This document shows, piece by piece, positions 8,426 through 17,469 of a stretch of 64,000 nucleotides of DNA. Position numbers and translations under genes: made by a program. Below the pieces are notes generated by a model. That model saw only the letters and a list, made by a program, of their open reading frames with translations. It did not search any database and was not told where the DNA came from. The stretch covers positions 2,170,001 through 2,234,000 of the forward strand of contig NZ_CP117167.1 of the NCBI RefSeq assembly GCF_028596025.1, read 5' to 3'. Position 1 is the stretch's first letter. Every line of letters begins with the position of its first letter. The DNA is from Mucilaginibacter jinjuensis (GTDB lineage Bacteria > Bacteroidota > Bacteroidia > Sphingobacteriales > Sphingobacteriaceae).

Positions 8426-9118
8426 ATGTATAGACTTACATATTTATTTATATTTTTTTTCAGCATAGTCAAAACCTATGCGCAAACATCTATTGGTTTT
8501 GAAGGGGGTAGTTCATTGAATAAATTCCATACTATTTTGCCGGATAATGCCCGGATAAGGCCAAATGTGGGTGTCTTACTTGGCATTCCTCTTGAAGTTA
8601 AGCTCAACCAACATTTGTATTTACTAACGGAACCCGAGTTCGCCGTTAAAAGCTATACACTTGATAAAACCGGCCAGTTTAGCGGTTTATACGAATCGTT
8701 TAACAACAATTATATACAAGTACCCATTAAACTTGGGTACAGGATTGGTTCTAAGCTTAAATGTTTAATGGAGGGTGGATTTTATGGCGGTTACTGGGTG
8801 ACTGCTGATATAAAAGGGGTAATACCTGACATTTATGATTTGGGATCTGATAACTCACTAACCCGGTACGACGGGAAAATCGCGTTGAATACCCGGAATA
8901 TAAATCGTTTTCAGTTCGGAATTATCAGTGCAATTGGATGCACTTATCCGATATATTCTGGGTTTAATATCTTTTTTAAGACTCTGCTTTCCAGGGATTT
9001 AACAAATCAGGTAAAATCGGACGCGGCCGGTAAAAATCTGTCCGTCAATGAAACGATATATTTCACATCTGGAATCATCAAATCATTTTCTTTTCAAAAG
9101 CAATTTCATGAAAAATAA
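8426..9118 (+). CDS. Outer-membrane beta-barrel (PorT-like) protein
   Basis: A 230-aa protein with a signal peptide ending near TYA/QT (residue 19). The mature protein opens with GFEGGSSLNKF and has alternating polar/hydrophobic strands such as LYLLTEPEFAVKSY, KLGYRIG and GIISAIGCTYPI, typical of the outer-membrane beta-barrel domain families common in Bacteroidota. Its end overlaps the start of the S41 peptidase gene by 11 bases, so the two genes are probably co-translated. No ligand can be inferred. Confidence 0.75.
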   Translation: MYRLTYLFIFFFSIVKTYAQTSIGFEGGSSLNKFHTILPDNARIRPNVGVLLGIPLEVKLNQHLYLLTEPEFAVKSYTLDKTGQFSGLYESFNNNYIQVPIKLGYRIGSKLKCLMEGGFYGGYWVTADIKGVIPDIYDLGSDNSLTRYDGKIALNTRNINRFQFGIISAIGCTYPIYSGFNIFFKTLLSRDLTNQVKSDAAGKNLSVNETIYFTSGIIKSFSFQKQFHEK

Positions 9119-10241
9119 GATGCTTATTACTTTCCTAATAATACTTTTAGCATCCTGCAAAAAAAACAAAGAGGATGCTGCAGGTCCTGCAACTGATTTT
9201 GAGCAAATTTTTGAAAGCTATTGGAGCCAGATGAATACAAAATATATGTACTGGGATATTGATACGACCAATTGGGACAATACATATGTCAAATATAAGC
9301 CGCTGTTCAAAGCATTAGATATTAGCAAAGATGCTGACATTATAAAATCACAGGAGTATTTTGCTGAAATGTCAGCCTCGCTGATAGATTCACATTTTGT
9401 TCTTCATTTTGACTCGCCATTAATTTCTCAATCGGATTTTTATCCAGCCCTTGTGCGAAAATCCAAGCGGTCAGACTTTCATAGTCCATTTCCTTACTTG
9501 AAAATTGATAGTAGTTACTTTGACGCAGGTTATCTAACAGGCACATACATTACATCCGATTCTTTACGAATGACTACGGCCTGCGCATTTATTCATAAAA
9601 ATATACTTTACTTTAATTGCGACCGATTTGGGTTGGAAGAAGCCTATTTATCGAAAGGTAATCGTGCAAAATCATGTATAGATTTCTTTTTCGATCAATT
9701 GACTAACCATTCCGAGTCAGTAAGCAAGGTCATAATTGATGTCAGAAACAATCCTGGCGGTAATATTGAGGATCTGAATTTCTTGATCGGGCATTTGATA
9801 TCTAAGCCATTAAAATTAGGATATACCCGATATAAGACTGGTTTGAGTAAACTTGGTTATACACCTTGGAATGAAGCAATTATTCAACCTTCGTCCAATA
9901 TAAACAAATTGTCAATCCCTATAATAGTTTTAGGAGATAGTTTTACAATTTCTTTGGCTGAAGCTATTGTAATGGCTATTCATGAGCTGCCTGATGGGCA
10001 TTTTATAGGAGAACAAACATGGGGAGCTACGGGACCGGTTGCGTCGGGCTATTTATATTACGGTGGGCCGTTCGCCGTATCGAATTTTATGAATGTTACT
10101 GAATCCTCGGCTGAGTTTAAATATGTTGACGGAAAAATATATGAAGGCATTGGTTTCAAACCAGACTTTGTCGTCCCATTCGACCTTACAAAACTTGAAT
10201 TGCATCACGATACTATTCTCGAGCAGGCGATATTTCTATAG
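9108..10241 (+). CDS. S41 family peptidase lipoprotein
   Basis: A 377-aa lipoprotein; lipobox LLASC places the lipid-bearing Cys at about residue 17. The C-terminal half is a C-terminal-processing (S41) protease domain: IDVRNNPGGN is the substrate-contact segment and DSFTISLAEAIVMAI carries the likely catalytic Ser, followed by IGEQTWGATGP. The PDZ domain usual in CtpA is not apparent, so it belongs to the PDZ-less lipoprotein type. The start at 9108 is preferred over 9048, which lies inside the upstream barrel gene, because it gives a proper signal peptide. It acts in the envelope, probably with its barrel neighbour. Confidence 0.85.
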   Translation: MKNKMLITFLIILLASCKKNKEDAAGPATDFEQIFESYWSQMNTKYMYWDIDTTNWDNTYVKYKPLFKALDISKDADIIKSQEYFAEMSASLIDSHFVLHFDSPLISQSDFYPALVRKSKRSDFHSPFPYLKIDSSYFDAGYLTGTYITSDSLRMTTACAFIHKNILYFNCDRFGLEEAYLSKGNRAKSCIDFFFDQLTNHSESVSKVIIDVRNNPGGNIEDLNFLIGHLISKPLKLGYTRYKTGLSKLGYTPWNEAIIQPSSNINKLSIPIIVLGDSFTISLAEAIVMAIHELPDGHFIGEQTWGATGPVASGYLYYGGPFAVSNFMNVTESSAEFKYVDGKIYEGIGFKPDFVVPFDLTKLELHHDTILEQAIFL

Positions 10242-10288
10242 AGCCTGAGCTAATGGCCTTATATCAGCAAGTTAGTTTTTTATTTAAG

Positions 10289-11348
10289 GATGACTTGATT
10301 GCGCAGGAGAGACAGGGTTGCCGGGAATCCGGTGGTAACTGAAGCCAATGTGACTTTTTATGCATGCGTTCCACTAATCAATGAAGACGGATTGGCATTA
10401 GGTACGCTAGGTGTCCTTGACCAAAAATCGCATGAGTTTAGCGCCGAACAGGCTGATGCACTGAAAGCGCTGGCTAAGCAGGTGGTTGACAAGATAGAAC
10501 TGCGCCGTAAGGTGTCAACATTGCAGCAAACAAATCAGGAACTGATCAGTGCAAATGTGCTGATCCAGAAGTTTGCTTCTATGGCAGCGCACGACATTAA
10601 AAACCCGCTCAGCAGTATCAAACTCACTTCACAGGCTTTACGCATGCGACCGGAGATCCGCGAACATGAAAGTTGTTTACGACTGGTCAATTTAAATATT
10701 ACCGCCACCGATAACCTCCTGGTGCTCGTTGACGAAATGATGGCTTATTCTAAAAACCCAACTTTATTGCTCGAAAAAAAGCGGGACTTTGATCTGAATA
10801 CATTAATAAATAAGGTGCTGGGGCTTTTGGTGGTTCCTGACGATGTGAAACTTATAGGTCCAGAAAGCAGGTATACGATTCATTATTGCATAATTGCCTT
10901 TGAACAGATTCTGATGAACTTAATCAGCAATGCCATCCGGTACAATTACAAAACGGAGTGCATCATAACAATAGATTTTCCGAAGACGACGGGTATTATC
11001 TGGAGATAGCGGATAATGGAAAAGGTATCCGGGAGGAGTTTCTGGAGCAAATTTTTGTAATAATTTCACCTTAAAAGCAAAAGACAGGTTCAATAACCAG
11101 GGCTCGGGAATAGGCTTTCTACTGTTAAGGACCTCCTTTACCTGTTAAAAAGTACGATTACCGTAAGGAACGGTGTTGGTGCTTATAACAGCGTAACAGG
11201 TTATTTTCAGAATGTGCGCAGTTTCAAAAGTGATGAAGCAAATTTTAAATCTATTATGGACGGTACAGCCAAACAACGGGCGCAAACCGTATTCAACCTT
11301 TGCCGTGATTTTGCATTACAGGTAAGCGATGTATTGATTTATAACTAA
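10289..11348 (+). pseudogene. Remnant of a GAF-domain sensor histidine kinase
   Basis: The reading at 10299-11009 has the end of a GAF domain (AGNPVVTEANVTFYACVPLINEDG), a coiled linker and a HisKA helix with phospho-acceptor His (MAAHDIKNPLSSI), then part of HATPase with the N-box LMNLISNAIRYN. After a frameshift near 10970 another frame continues with the G1 box YLEIADNGKGI, and a third frame holds GSGIGF and TVKDLLYLLKS up to a stop near 11348. The N-terminal part of GAF is missing. At least three lesions make it clearly non-functional. It lies next to a second decayed gene. Confidence 0.85.
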
Positions 11349-11394
11349 TTCTAAAAGGGGGAGCAATCCCCCCTTATTTTCAAAATTCCCCGGA

Positions 11395-11703
11395 TTGGAT
11401 GTGCTAATTTATCGTTATCGGAATACATTGGAAAATACCGATGGGCTCGCCGGGGAAGAAAGAATGTTTAATATGTGTTCTTTCTGGTATATTGAGGCAT
11501 TGGCCAAAAGCGGGGAGCTGGACCTGGCAGTGGAAAGCTTCGAAAAGATGATCGGTTATGCCAATCACCTGGGGGTATTCAGTGAAGAACTTGGAAAGAA
11601 AGGCCAGCACTTGGGTGACTTTTCGCAAGCATTCACGCATCTTGCACTTATTAGTGCAGCGTTGGAACTGGATAAACAACTAAAAAGGAGTGACGGATTC
11701 TAA
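11395..11703 (+). pseudogene. C-terminal remnant of a GH15 (glucoamylase/trehalase-like) enzyme
   Basis: A 102-aa reading matches the last part of GH15-type proteins: ERMFNMCSFWYIEALAKSG, FEKMIGYANHLG, SEELG and FSQAFTHLALISAA. A complete family member has about 600 residues with its catalytic acids upstream, so this is only the tail of an (alpha/alpha)6 barrel. No upstream part is found; the preceding DNA is the kinase remnant. The stretch therefore looks like a deletion scar. Confidence 0.8.
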
Positions 11704-11893
11704 ATATGGCCTAAGCGCCTAGCGTTTTAATAATCTTCCGGCGAAGCCTGCCATAGAAAGTCCGTTTGGGCAACATGATTCTTATTGGTTCTTACAGATG
11801 TTCATTGCCACCGAATTTTGATGATAACATTTATTTAACTTCTATTTAAAATAAATGGTAATAACCTTAGATTTGCTCTTACGGTGATCATCA

Positions 11894-12505
11894 ATGCGTA
11901 AATATCAGCTCCCTATTTTTACTGATAAAAAATTGCTTTCCCTTCTCAGAATTCGGGATGATTACGATGCGTTCACCGAAATTTATTCCAGATACTGGGA
12001 GGTCTTATTAAATACGGCTTACCAGCGACTGAAGTCCCGGGAAGCCGCGGAGGAAATTGTTCAGGAAGTTTTTGTGACCCTGTTTATCAAAAGGAAGGAA
12101 GTAGAAATAACCACAAGCCTCGAAGCATGGCTGAAAACGGCGTTGAAATATAAAGTTTTTAACATCTACCGTTCTCAACAGGTTCACCTCCTTCATCTCA
12201 GCAAGATCATCCGGCAAAATGAAATCTCACCCCTGATGCCGGATGAAGTAGTTAATCTTAAAGAAATTAAACTCAGGATCAAGATCGCTGTCGACAAGCT
12301 TCCGGATAAATGCAGGCAGGTGTTTTTGCTAAGCCGTTTCGAACACTTAAGTCAGCAGGAGATCGCCGAACTTATGGGCATTTCATTAAGTACGGTAAAA
12401 AAACACCTGACCAAAGCTATAGCGGCTTTAAGGTCAGAGTTCAATGAGGATCATTGGGAAACTTTTGTGCTTTTTATTATTCTGGCAGTTCCTTTTCTAA
12501 AGTAA
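11894..12505 (+). CDS. ECF sigma factor, FecI-like, of the PUL
   Basis: A 203-aa RNA polymerase sigma factor. Region 2 (YWEVLLNTAYQRLKSREAAEEIVQEVFV) and region 4 (LSQQEIAELMGISLSTVKKHL) are present in the normal order. The C-terminal hydrophobic tail TFVLFIILAVPFL is common in Bacteroidota SusC-linked sigma factors. The FecR-like gene at 12730 and a SusC gene with an N-terminal STN domain follow, the standard cell-surface signalling layout: ligand binding by SusC is passed through FecR to this sigma factor, which then activates the locus. Confidence 0.93.
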   Translation: MRKYQLPIFTDKKLLSLLRIRDDYDAFTEIYSRYWEVLLNTAYQRLKSREAAEEIVQEVFVTLFIKRKEVEITTSLEAWLKTALKYKVFNIYRSQQVHLLHLSKIIRQNEISPLMPDEVVNLKEIKLRIKIAVDKLPDKCRQVFLLSRFEHLSQQEIAELMGISLSTVKKHLTKAIAALRSEFNEDHWETFVLFIILAVPFLK

Positions 12506-12729
12506 TTAAATTATTTAGCGGTTTGTATAACCATTATTCTGTATATCGTGTCGGAAATTTGCTTCGTGTGCGGATTTTTTTTCACGATCTGCTGTTATTT
12601 TTTGCCTTTTTCTGCATTTGACGATATCCACGGTCAAGATTTTGACTTTTTTCCTTTAAAAAGATAAAAAATAATTTTTTTTGAATAGCACCTCCGGTCT
12701 TTTGAAGTGACTTCCTATAAATGGCGTAG

Positions 12730-13893
12730 ATGAATTACGAAGAAAACAGGATCCTCTATCTGCTCGACCGATATCAAAAAAATACGGCCACTCCACAGGA
12801 ACTGGCGGAACTGGATACCTGGTACCAGTCGTTCGAAAATTCACGCAACTTAACAGATGGCTTATCTGAAAATGAGTCAGCACAAATCCGTCGCAAAATG
12901 TTTGCAAACATTGAGCGCGATATCTCGCAAAAGATTACCGGGATTTCCCGGGTGCAGAAATCAAATCATTATTTGTACGCACTCTGCGCTGCGATCTTAC
13001 CAGTTTTTATATTTATCCTGGTTAGATCATTTCATGTTGAAAAAGTAAGCGGCATTCAAAATGATGTTCAGGCTGGTAATAACATCGCCCGTCTAGTGTT
13101 GTCCAACGGATCTGTCATAGATCTCCAAAAAGCCAGGGTAGGGGCAATATACACTCAACCCGGTCTTGTCATCAACAAAGATTCAGCGGGGCTGATCTCT
13201 TATCATACCAAAGGCAAACCGGCGCAGGCCGATTCATTCATCAATACACTCATAGTACCGGCAGGTGGACAATTTCGTGTCATGCTCGCAGACGGTACTA
13301 AAATCTGGATGAACGCTATGTCCAGGTTGACCTACCCGGTTATGTTCAAAGACAAAGTGCGCCCTGTGAACCTTAGCGGCGAGGCTTACTTTGAGGTCGC
13401 CAAAAATAAAGACAAGCCTTTTTTTGTGAATACGGCCAAGCAAAGTGTCAGGGTACTTGGAACACATTTTGACGTAAACGCCTACGCTAATGAAACCGTT
13501 CAAAAAACCACCTTACTGGAGGGATCGGTTCAGGTCACCACCATCGATGAAACCGCTAAGACGGTCATCATCAAACCCGGGCAGCAGTCCGAACTTGATG
13601 ACCAGTTTCTAAAAATCAGGACTGTTAATCCGGAGGATGCAGTGGGTTGGAAGAATGGCATTTTCGTTTTCAATCATACAGAACTTCATGACTTGATGCG
13701 CCAGTTCGCCAGATGGTATAACATTGAAGCCGTCTACCAGGGAGACTTTAAACCACGAAATTTTTCTGGTGAAATCGAAAGAGGCTACACGCTGGTGGAG
13801 GCCCTGAGGGTGCTGGAATTAGGGAGTGTGCATTTCAGGATAGAAAAGCCTGAAACCGGAAAAGGTCAGAAGCGGCTTATTATTATGCAATAA
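12730..13893 (+). CDS. FecR-domain anti-sigma factor
   Basis: A 387-aa inner-membrane protein with an N-terminal cytoplasmic sigma-binding segment (about 1-80), one transmembrane helix (about 82-99) and a periplasmic FecR domain (VPAGGQFRVMLADGTKIWMNAMSRLTYP, GEAYFEV, VLGTHFDVNAY), ending in a DUF4974-type region (FNHTELHDLMRQFARWYNIE). It holds the upstream sigma factor and receives the signal from the STN domain of the SusC protein. The 224-bp gap from the sigma gene may hold a separate promoter. Confidence 0.93.
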   Translation: MNYEENRILYLLDRYQKNTATPQELAELDTWYQSFENSRNLTDGLSENESAQIRRKMFANIERDISQKITGISRVQKSNHYLYALCAAILPVFIFILVRSFHVEKVSGIQNDVQAGNNIARLVLSNGSVIDLQKARVGAIYTQPGLVINKDSAGLISYHTKGKPAQADSFINTLIVPAGGQFRVMLADGTKIWMNAMSRLTYPVMFKDKVRPVNLSGEAYFEVAKNKDKPFFVNTAKQSVRVLGTHFDVNAYANETVQKTTLLEGSVQVTTIDETAKTVIIKPGQQSELDDQFLKIRTVNPEDAVGWKNGIFVFNHTELHDLMRQFARWYNIEAVYQGDFKPRNFSGEIERGYTLVEALRVLELGSVHFRIEKPETGKGQKRLIIMQ

Positions 13894-13963
13894 CCAATAT
13901 ATAAACAAATAACGTGATGCCTATGAGGAAATAATTATCATTCAATTGACATGGGATAAAAAA

Positions 13964-14036
13964 AACGCCGGGGAGTGCTTGGAACCCATCCCCGACGCCG
14001 TCTGGATTATCCCTTTAACAGCTGTAAAAACAGCCA
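13964..14036 (+). promoter_or_regulatory. Two hairpins between fecR and susC
   Basis: A GC-rich imperfect stem (ACGCCGGGGA against TCCCCGACGCCGT) spans 13964-14002, preceded by a run of A. A second small hairpin GCTGT-AAAA-ACAGC lies at about 14021-14035. They fall in the untranslated leader of the susC gene and may be a terminator for fecR on the plus strand or an attenuation element; there is no long T run after the first. Confidence 0.5.
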
Positions 14037-14082
14037 CTAAAGACAACAATGTATTTCACTATTAACCCAAACGTACAAAAGT

Positions 14083-17000
14083 ATGAATTTAAACTTGTGT
14101 GCGGCACGCATCTTTGGAGAACGGCGTGCTGTACTTAAATTTTTGATGGTAATGAAACTTATTTTCATCCTGGTAACCATCGCTTGCCTTCAGGTTTCCG
14201 CTAAAAGTTACGGGCAACTTGTTTCCATTAGCGCCAGGAATAAGCCTTTAACAGATATGTTTAAGCAAATTCAAAAAGAAACCGGGTATCGTTTCTTTTG
14301 GGAAGACAAAGATGTGTCAGAGATAAATTTGTCAGTCAATATTAAAAATGCGACACTGGACGCGGCATTAGGGCAACTTTTTGAGGGTCTGCCTCTTACT
14401 TACATTATTTCGAAAAGAAGTATCGTGATCCAAAAAAAGGAAGTGACGCTTTTAGATCGTATCAAATCTGCCTTATCCACCGTAGACCTTCATGTTACGG
14501 TTAAAGATGAGAAGGGACAATCTGTACTTGGTGTGACAATAGGCATTAAAGGAGTTAATTATGAGAAGGGCACTATTACAGATCAAAATGGAGAAAGTAA
14601 AATTGAACGTGTGCCTGAAGGTAGTTACAACATCGTAGCTACCAGCGTTGGTTTTTCCCGTTTCGAAAAAACAATCAGCATAAATTCAGAAAATCAAAAC
14701 CTTTCTATTGTGCTAAACACGCTTTCTGCAAGCCTGAGTGAAGTAGTCATTGTAGGTTATGGCACGCAACAAAAGGCAACCCTCACCAGCTCAGTGGAAA
14801 CAGTTTCTTCAAAGCAAATCGAAAACAGGGCAGTTCCTTCCGTGCTAAACATATTACAGGGTGAAGCTGCAGGTCTTAATATTCAGCAGACCGACGGCAA
14901 CCCAGGCTATGGATCAACCCAAGTTGATATAAGAGGTAATAGTACGTTATCCAATAATCCCGTACTGTACATCGTAGATGGTATGGCTGTTAATGGGATC
15001 GACTACCTGAACCCGAATGATATTGAATCCATAAGTGTTTTGAAGGATGCCTCGGCAACGGCTATTTATGGTGCAAGGGCATCAGGTGGGGTATTGCTGG
15101 TAACCACTAAAAAAGGTAAACTGAATAGTAAATCCATTATACAGTATAGCAGCATGTTCGGATTTCAACGTCCTGCAAGGCTGCCTAAATTTGTTGACGC
15201 ACCTCAGTTTGTCGACCTCTATAACCAGGCGCAGCTAAATGATAATCCAGGCGCACAAGTTAAGTTTACTCCGGACCTTGTTCAGAAGTACAAATCTGGC
15301 GCTATACCCAGCACAAACTGGCTTCCTTATATACTGGATAACCAAGCTATGCAAAACCAACAAAACCTTAGCATAGCAGGTGGATCAAACAACACTGATT
15401 ATTATGTGTCAGGCGGTTATTTGGACCAGGGTGGTTTGATCAAAAATGTGGATTACAAACGTTATAGTGCCCGCGCGAATGTAAATGTGCAGGTTAACAA
15501 GCGACTTAAACTCGGAATTAATTCGGTGCTCACAAAAGAAGATAAAGAGCAGCCTGCGTATGGGATAGGTAATGCGTTACAATGGTCTTATATTGTACCG
15601 GTAACTGAGTATCCATATACTGCAGCGGGGCATGACCGTAGCTATCGCGGCGGTTCGCAGCCCAACGATATAATGACCAAGGGAGGCGTACAAAATGAAA
15701 CCCTGAATACGATTAACACTAATTTCCTGGCTGAATTTAAGATATTAAATAATTTAATACTAAATGGAACTTATGGCTATAACTACACTAACAGCTTTAC
15801 TTCGGCCTTCAATAATAAATATCCGTTGTATAATGACGACGAGCAGATCGTGGTCTACAACAACGATCCGAACTCGGCCGTTAAGACCAATTATTCAGAC
15901 GTACATCCAACCAGCCTGATTACCCTGAATTACAATACGACAATTCATCAGCATAAGATTAAAGCACTATTAGGATTTTCACAGGAATACGAAAGGCTCG
16001 ATTATAACAGCATTATTAGGTACGGGTTTTTAAACAATGACCTCGATCAGATCAATGCGGGTTCCAGCGACCCTACGCTTACTAACGCGACGGGATTTGC
16101 CAAAGAATATGGCTTACGATCATTTTTTGGACGTATCAATTATGCTTATAATGGCAAATACCTGTTAGAAGCAAATGCCAGGTATGATGGCACGTCAATT
16201 TTTACCAATAAAAAATACGGGTTTTTCCCATCGGTCTCGTTAGGGTGGGTGGCGTCAGAAGAATCATTTTTGAAATCATCTAATGTAATCAACTTTTTAA
16301 AATTCAGGGGCTCAATAGGGCAGGTGGGTAACCAGAACGCCGGTAGCCAAAATTTTCAGGATTTCAGCGATCAGACTGCGTCAGGGCTTTATCCCGGGTC
16401 CAATACTATTGGTCAGGACAAATATGTCCTTAATAAGGCTGCTTCTACAACTACCTATTATAATAATTCGCCAAATCCAAATCTGACTTGGGAAGTAAAA
16501 ACGACAGTTAACCTTGGCTTGGATATTACGCTCCTAAAACATCTGGATGTTAATGTTGACTTATTCCGAGACAGAACTACAGGCATTTTGCGTTCACCCA
16601 GTGTAGCCACTACATTTGGTATAGACGCGCCGGAACAAAACGTGGGCAAACTGCAGAACCAGGGTTTTGAGATCAATGTTGCTTATAAGAACAATATTGG
16701 TAAGCTATCTTACCATGCTGCGATTAACTTTTCTGACGCCAGAAACAAAATTCTCGATCTTGGTACAGGACCGAGCTATGGCGATAACCCGCTTATCGTA
16801 GGGCAATCCAGATGGGTTTGGTACGGTTTGCAGGCCGAAGGCTTGTTCCAGTCCCAGGCTGATATTAATAGCCATGCAACACAGGATCCCAGAAATATTC
16901 CCGGTGATATTAAATTTAAGGACGTAAACGGTGACGGCAAAATCACGCCTGATGACCGCGTCTTATTAGGACAGGCAACGCCGCATTATCGCTATGGTAT

Positions 17001-17469
17001 TAATTTGGGAGCATCTTACCACAATTTTGATGTCTCAATTTTAATGCAAGGCGTGATGAGCAATTTACTACGGGTTTCAGGGGGAGCGCAGGTGCCATTC
17101 TTCTTTAACGGCGACGGCAATATCCTGCAGTCACAACTCGACTACTGGTCGCCTGCAAATCCGAATGCCAGATATCCGGTGCTACGAACGGATCAGTCAA
17201 TTAACAATGCCCAGTTTAACAGCTGGTGGTTATTCAAAGCCGCTTATATGCGTTTCAAAAATGCGCAGCTTGGTTATACCTTTTCCAATTCTCTTGTTAA
17301 GTCACTTGGAATCAGCGCAGCGAGATTTTTTGTTGCCGGAGATAACCTTTTCCTGATCACCAGCAAGAATTTCCCTAAAAGCCTTGACCCGGAAATTGCC
17401 AACTACGGCGATGGATCCAACTACCCGCAGGTTCGTAACCTTAGTGTAGGCTTAAATGTCACTTTTTAA
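14083..17469 (+). CDS. SusC/RagA family TonB-linked outer-membrane protein
   Basis: A 1128-aa TonB-dependent transporter. After a signal peptide (ending near KSYG, residue 44) comes a secretin/TonB N-terminal (STN) signalling domain (KPLTDMFKQIQKETGYRFFW), a carboxypeptidase-like regulatory domain, the TonB box region SEVVIVGYGTQQK, the plug (IRGNSTLSNNPVLYIVDG) and a 22-strand barrel ending in ...VTF. It imports glycan fragments across the outer membrane with the SusD partner, which overlaps it by one base. The STN domain ties it to the FecI/FecR pair. Confidence 0.96.
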   Translation: MNLNLCAARIFGERRAVLKFLMVMKLIFILVTIACLQVSAKSYGQLVSISARNKPLTDMFKQIQKETGYRFFWEDKDVSEINLSVNIKNATLDAALGQLFEGLPLTYIISKRSIVIQKKEVTLLDRIKSALSTVDLHVTVKDEKGQSVLGVTIGIKGVNYEKGTITDQNGESKIERVPEGSYNIVATSVGFSRFEKTISINSENQNLSIVLNTLSASLSEVVIVGYGTQQKATLTSSVETVSSKQIENRAVPSVLNILQGEAAGLNIQQTDGNPGYGSTQVDIRGNSTLSNNPVLYIVDGMAVNGIDYLNPNDIESISVLKDASATAIYGARASGGVLLVTTKKGKLNSKSIIQYSSMFGFQRPARLPKFVDAPQFVDLYNQAQLNDNPGAQVKFTPDLVQKYKSGAIPSTNWLPYILDNQAMQNQQNLSIAGGSNNTDYYVSGGYLDQGGLIKNVDYKRYSARANVNVQVNKRLKLGINSVLTKEDKEQPAYGIGNALQWSYIVPVTEYPYTAAGHDRSYRGGSQPNDIMTKGGVQNETLNTINTNFLAEFKILNNLILNGTYGYNYTNSFTSAFNNKYPLYNDDEQIVVYNNDPNSAVKTNYSDVHPTSLITLNYNTTIHQHKIKALLGFSQEYERLDYNSIIRYGFLNNDLDQINAGSSDPTLTNATGFAKEYGLRSFFGRINYAYNGKYLLEANARYDGTSIFTNKKYGFFPSVSLGWVASEESFLKSSNVINFLKFRGSIGQVGNQNAGSQNFQDFSDQTASGLYPGSNTIGQDKYVLNKAASTTTYYNNSPNPNLTWEVKTTVNLGLDITLLKHLDVNVDLFRDRTTGILRSPSVATTFGIDAPEQNVGKLQNQGFEINVAYKNNIGKLSYHAAINFSDARNKILDLGTGPSYGDNPLIVGQSRWVWYGLQAEGLFQSQADINSHATQDPRNIPGDIKFKDVNGDGKITPDDRVLLGQATPHYRYGINLGASYHNFDVSILMQGVMSNLLRVSGGAQVPFFFNGDGNILQSQLDYWSPANPNARYPVLRTDQSINNAQFNSWWLFKAAYMRFKNAQLGYTFSNSLVKSLGISAARFFVAGDNLFLITSKNFPKSLDPEIANYGDGSNYPQVRNLSVGLNVTF

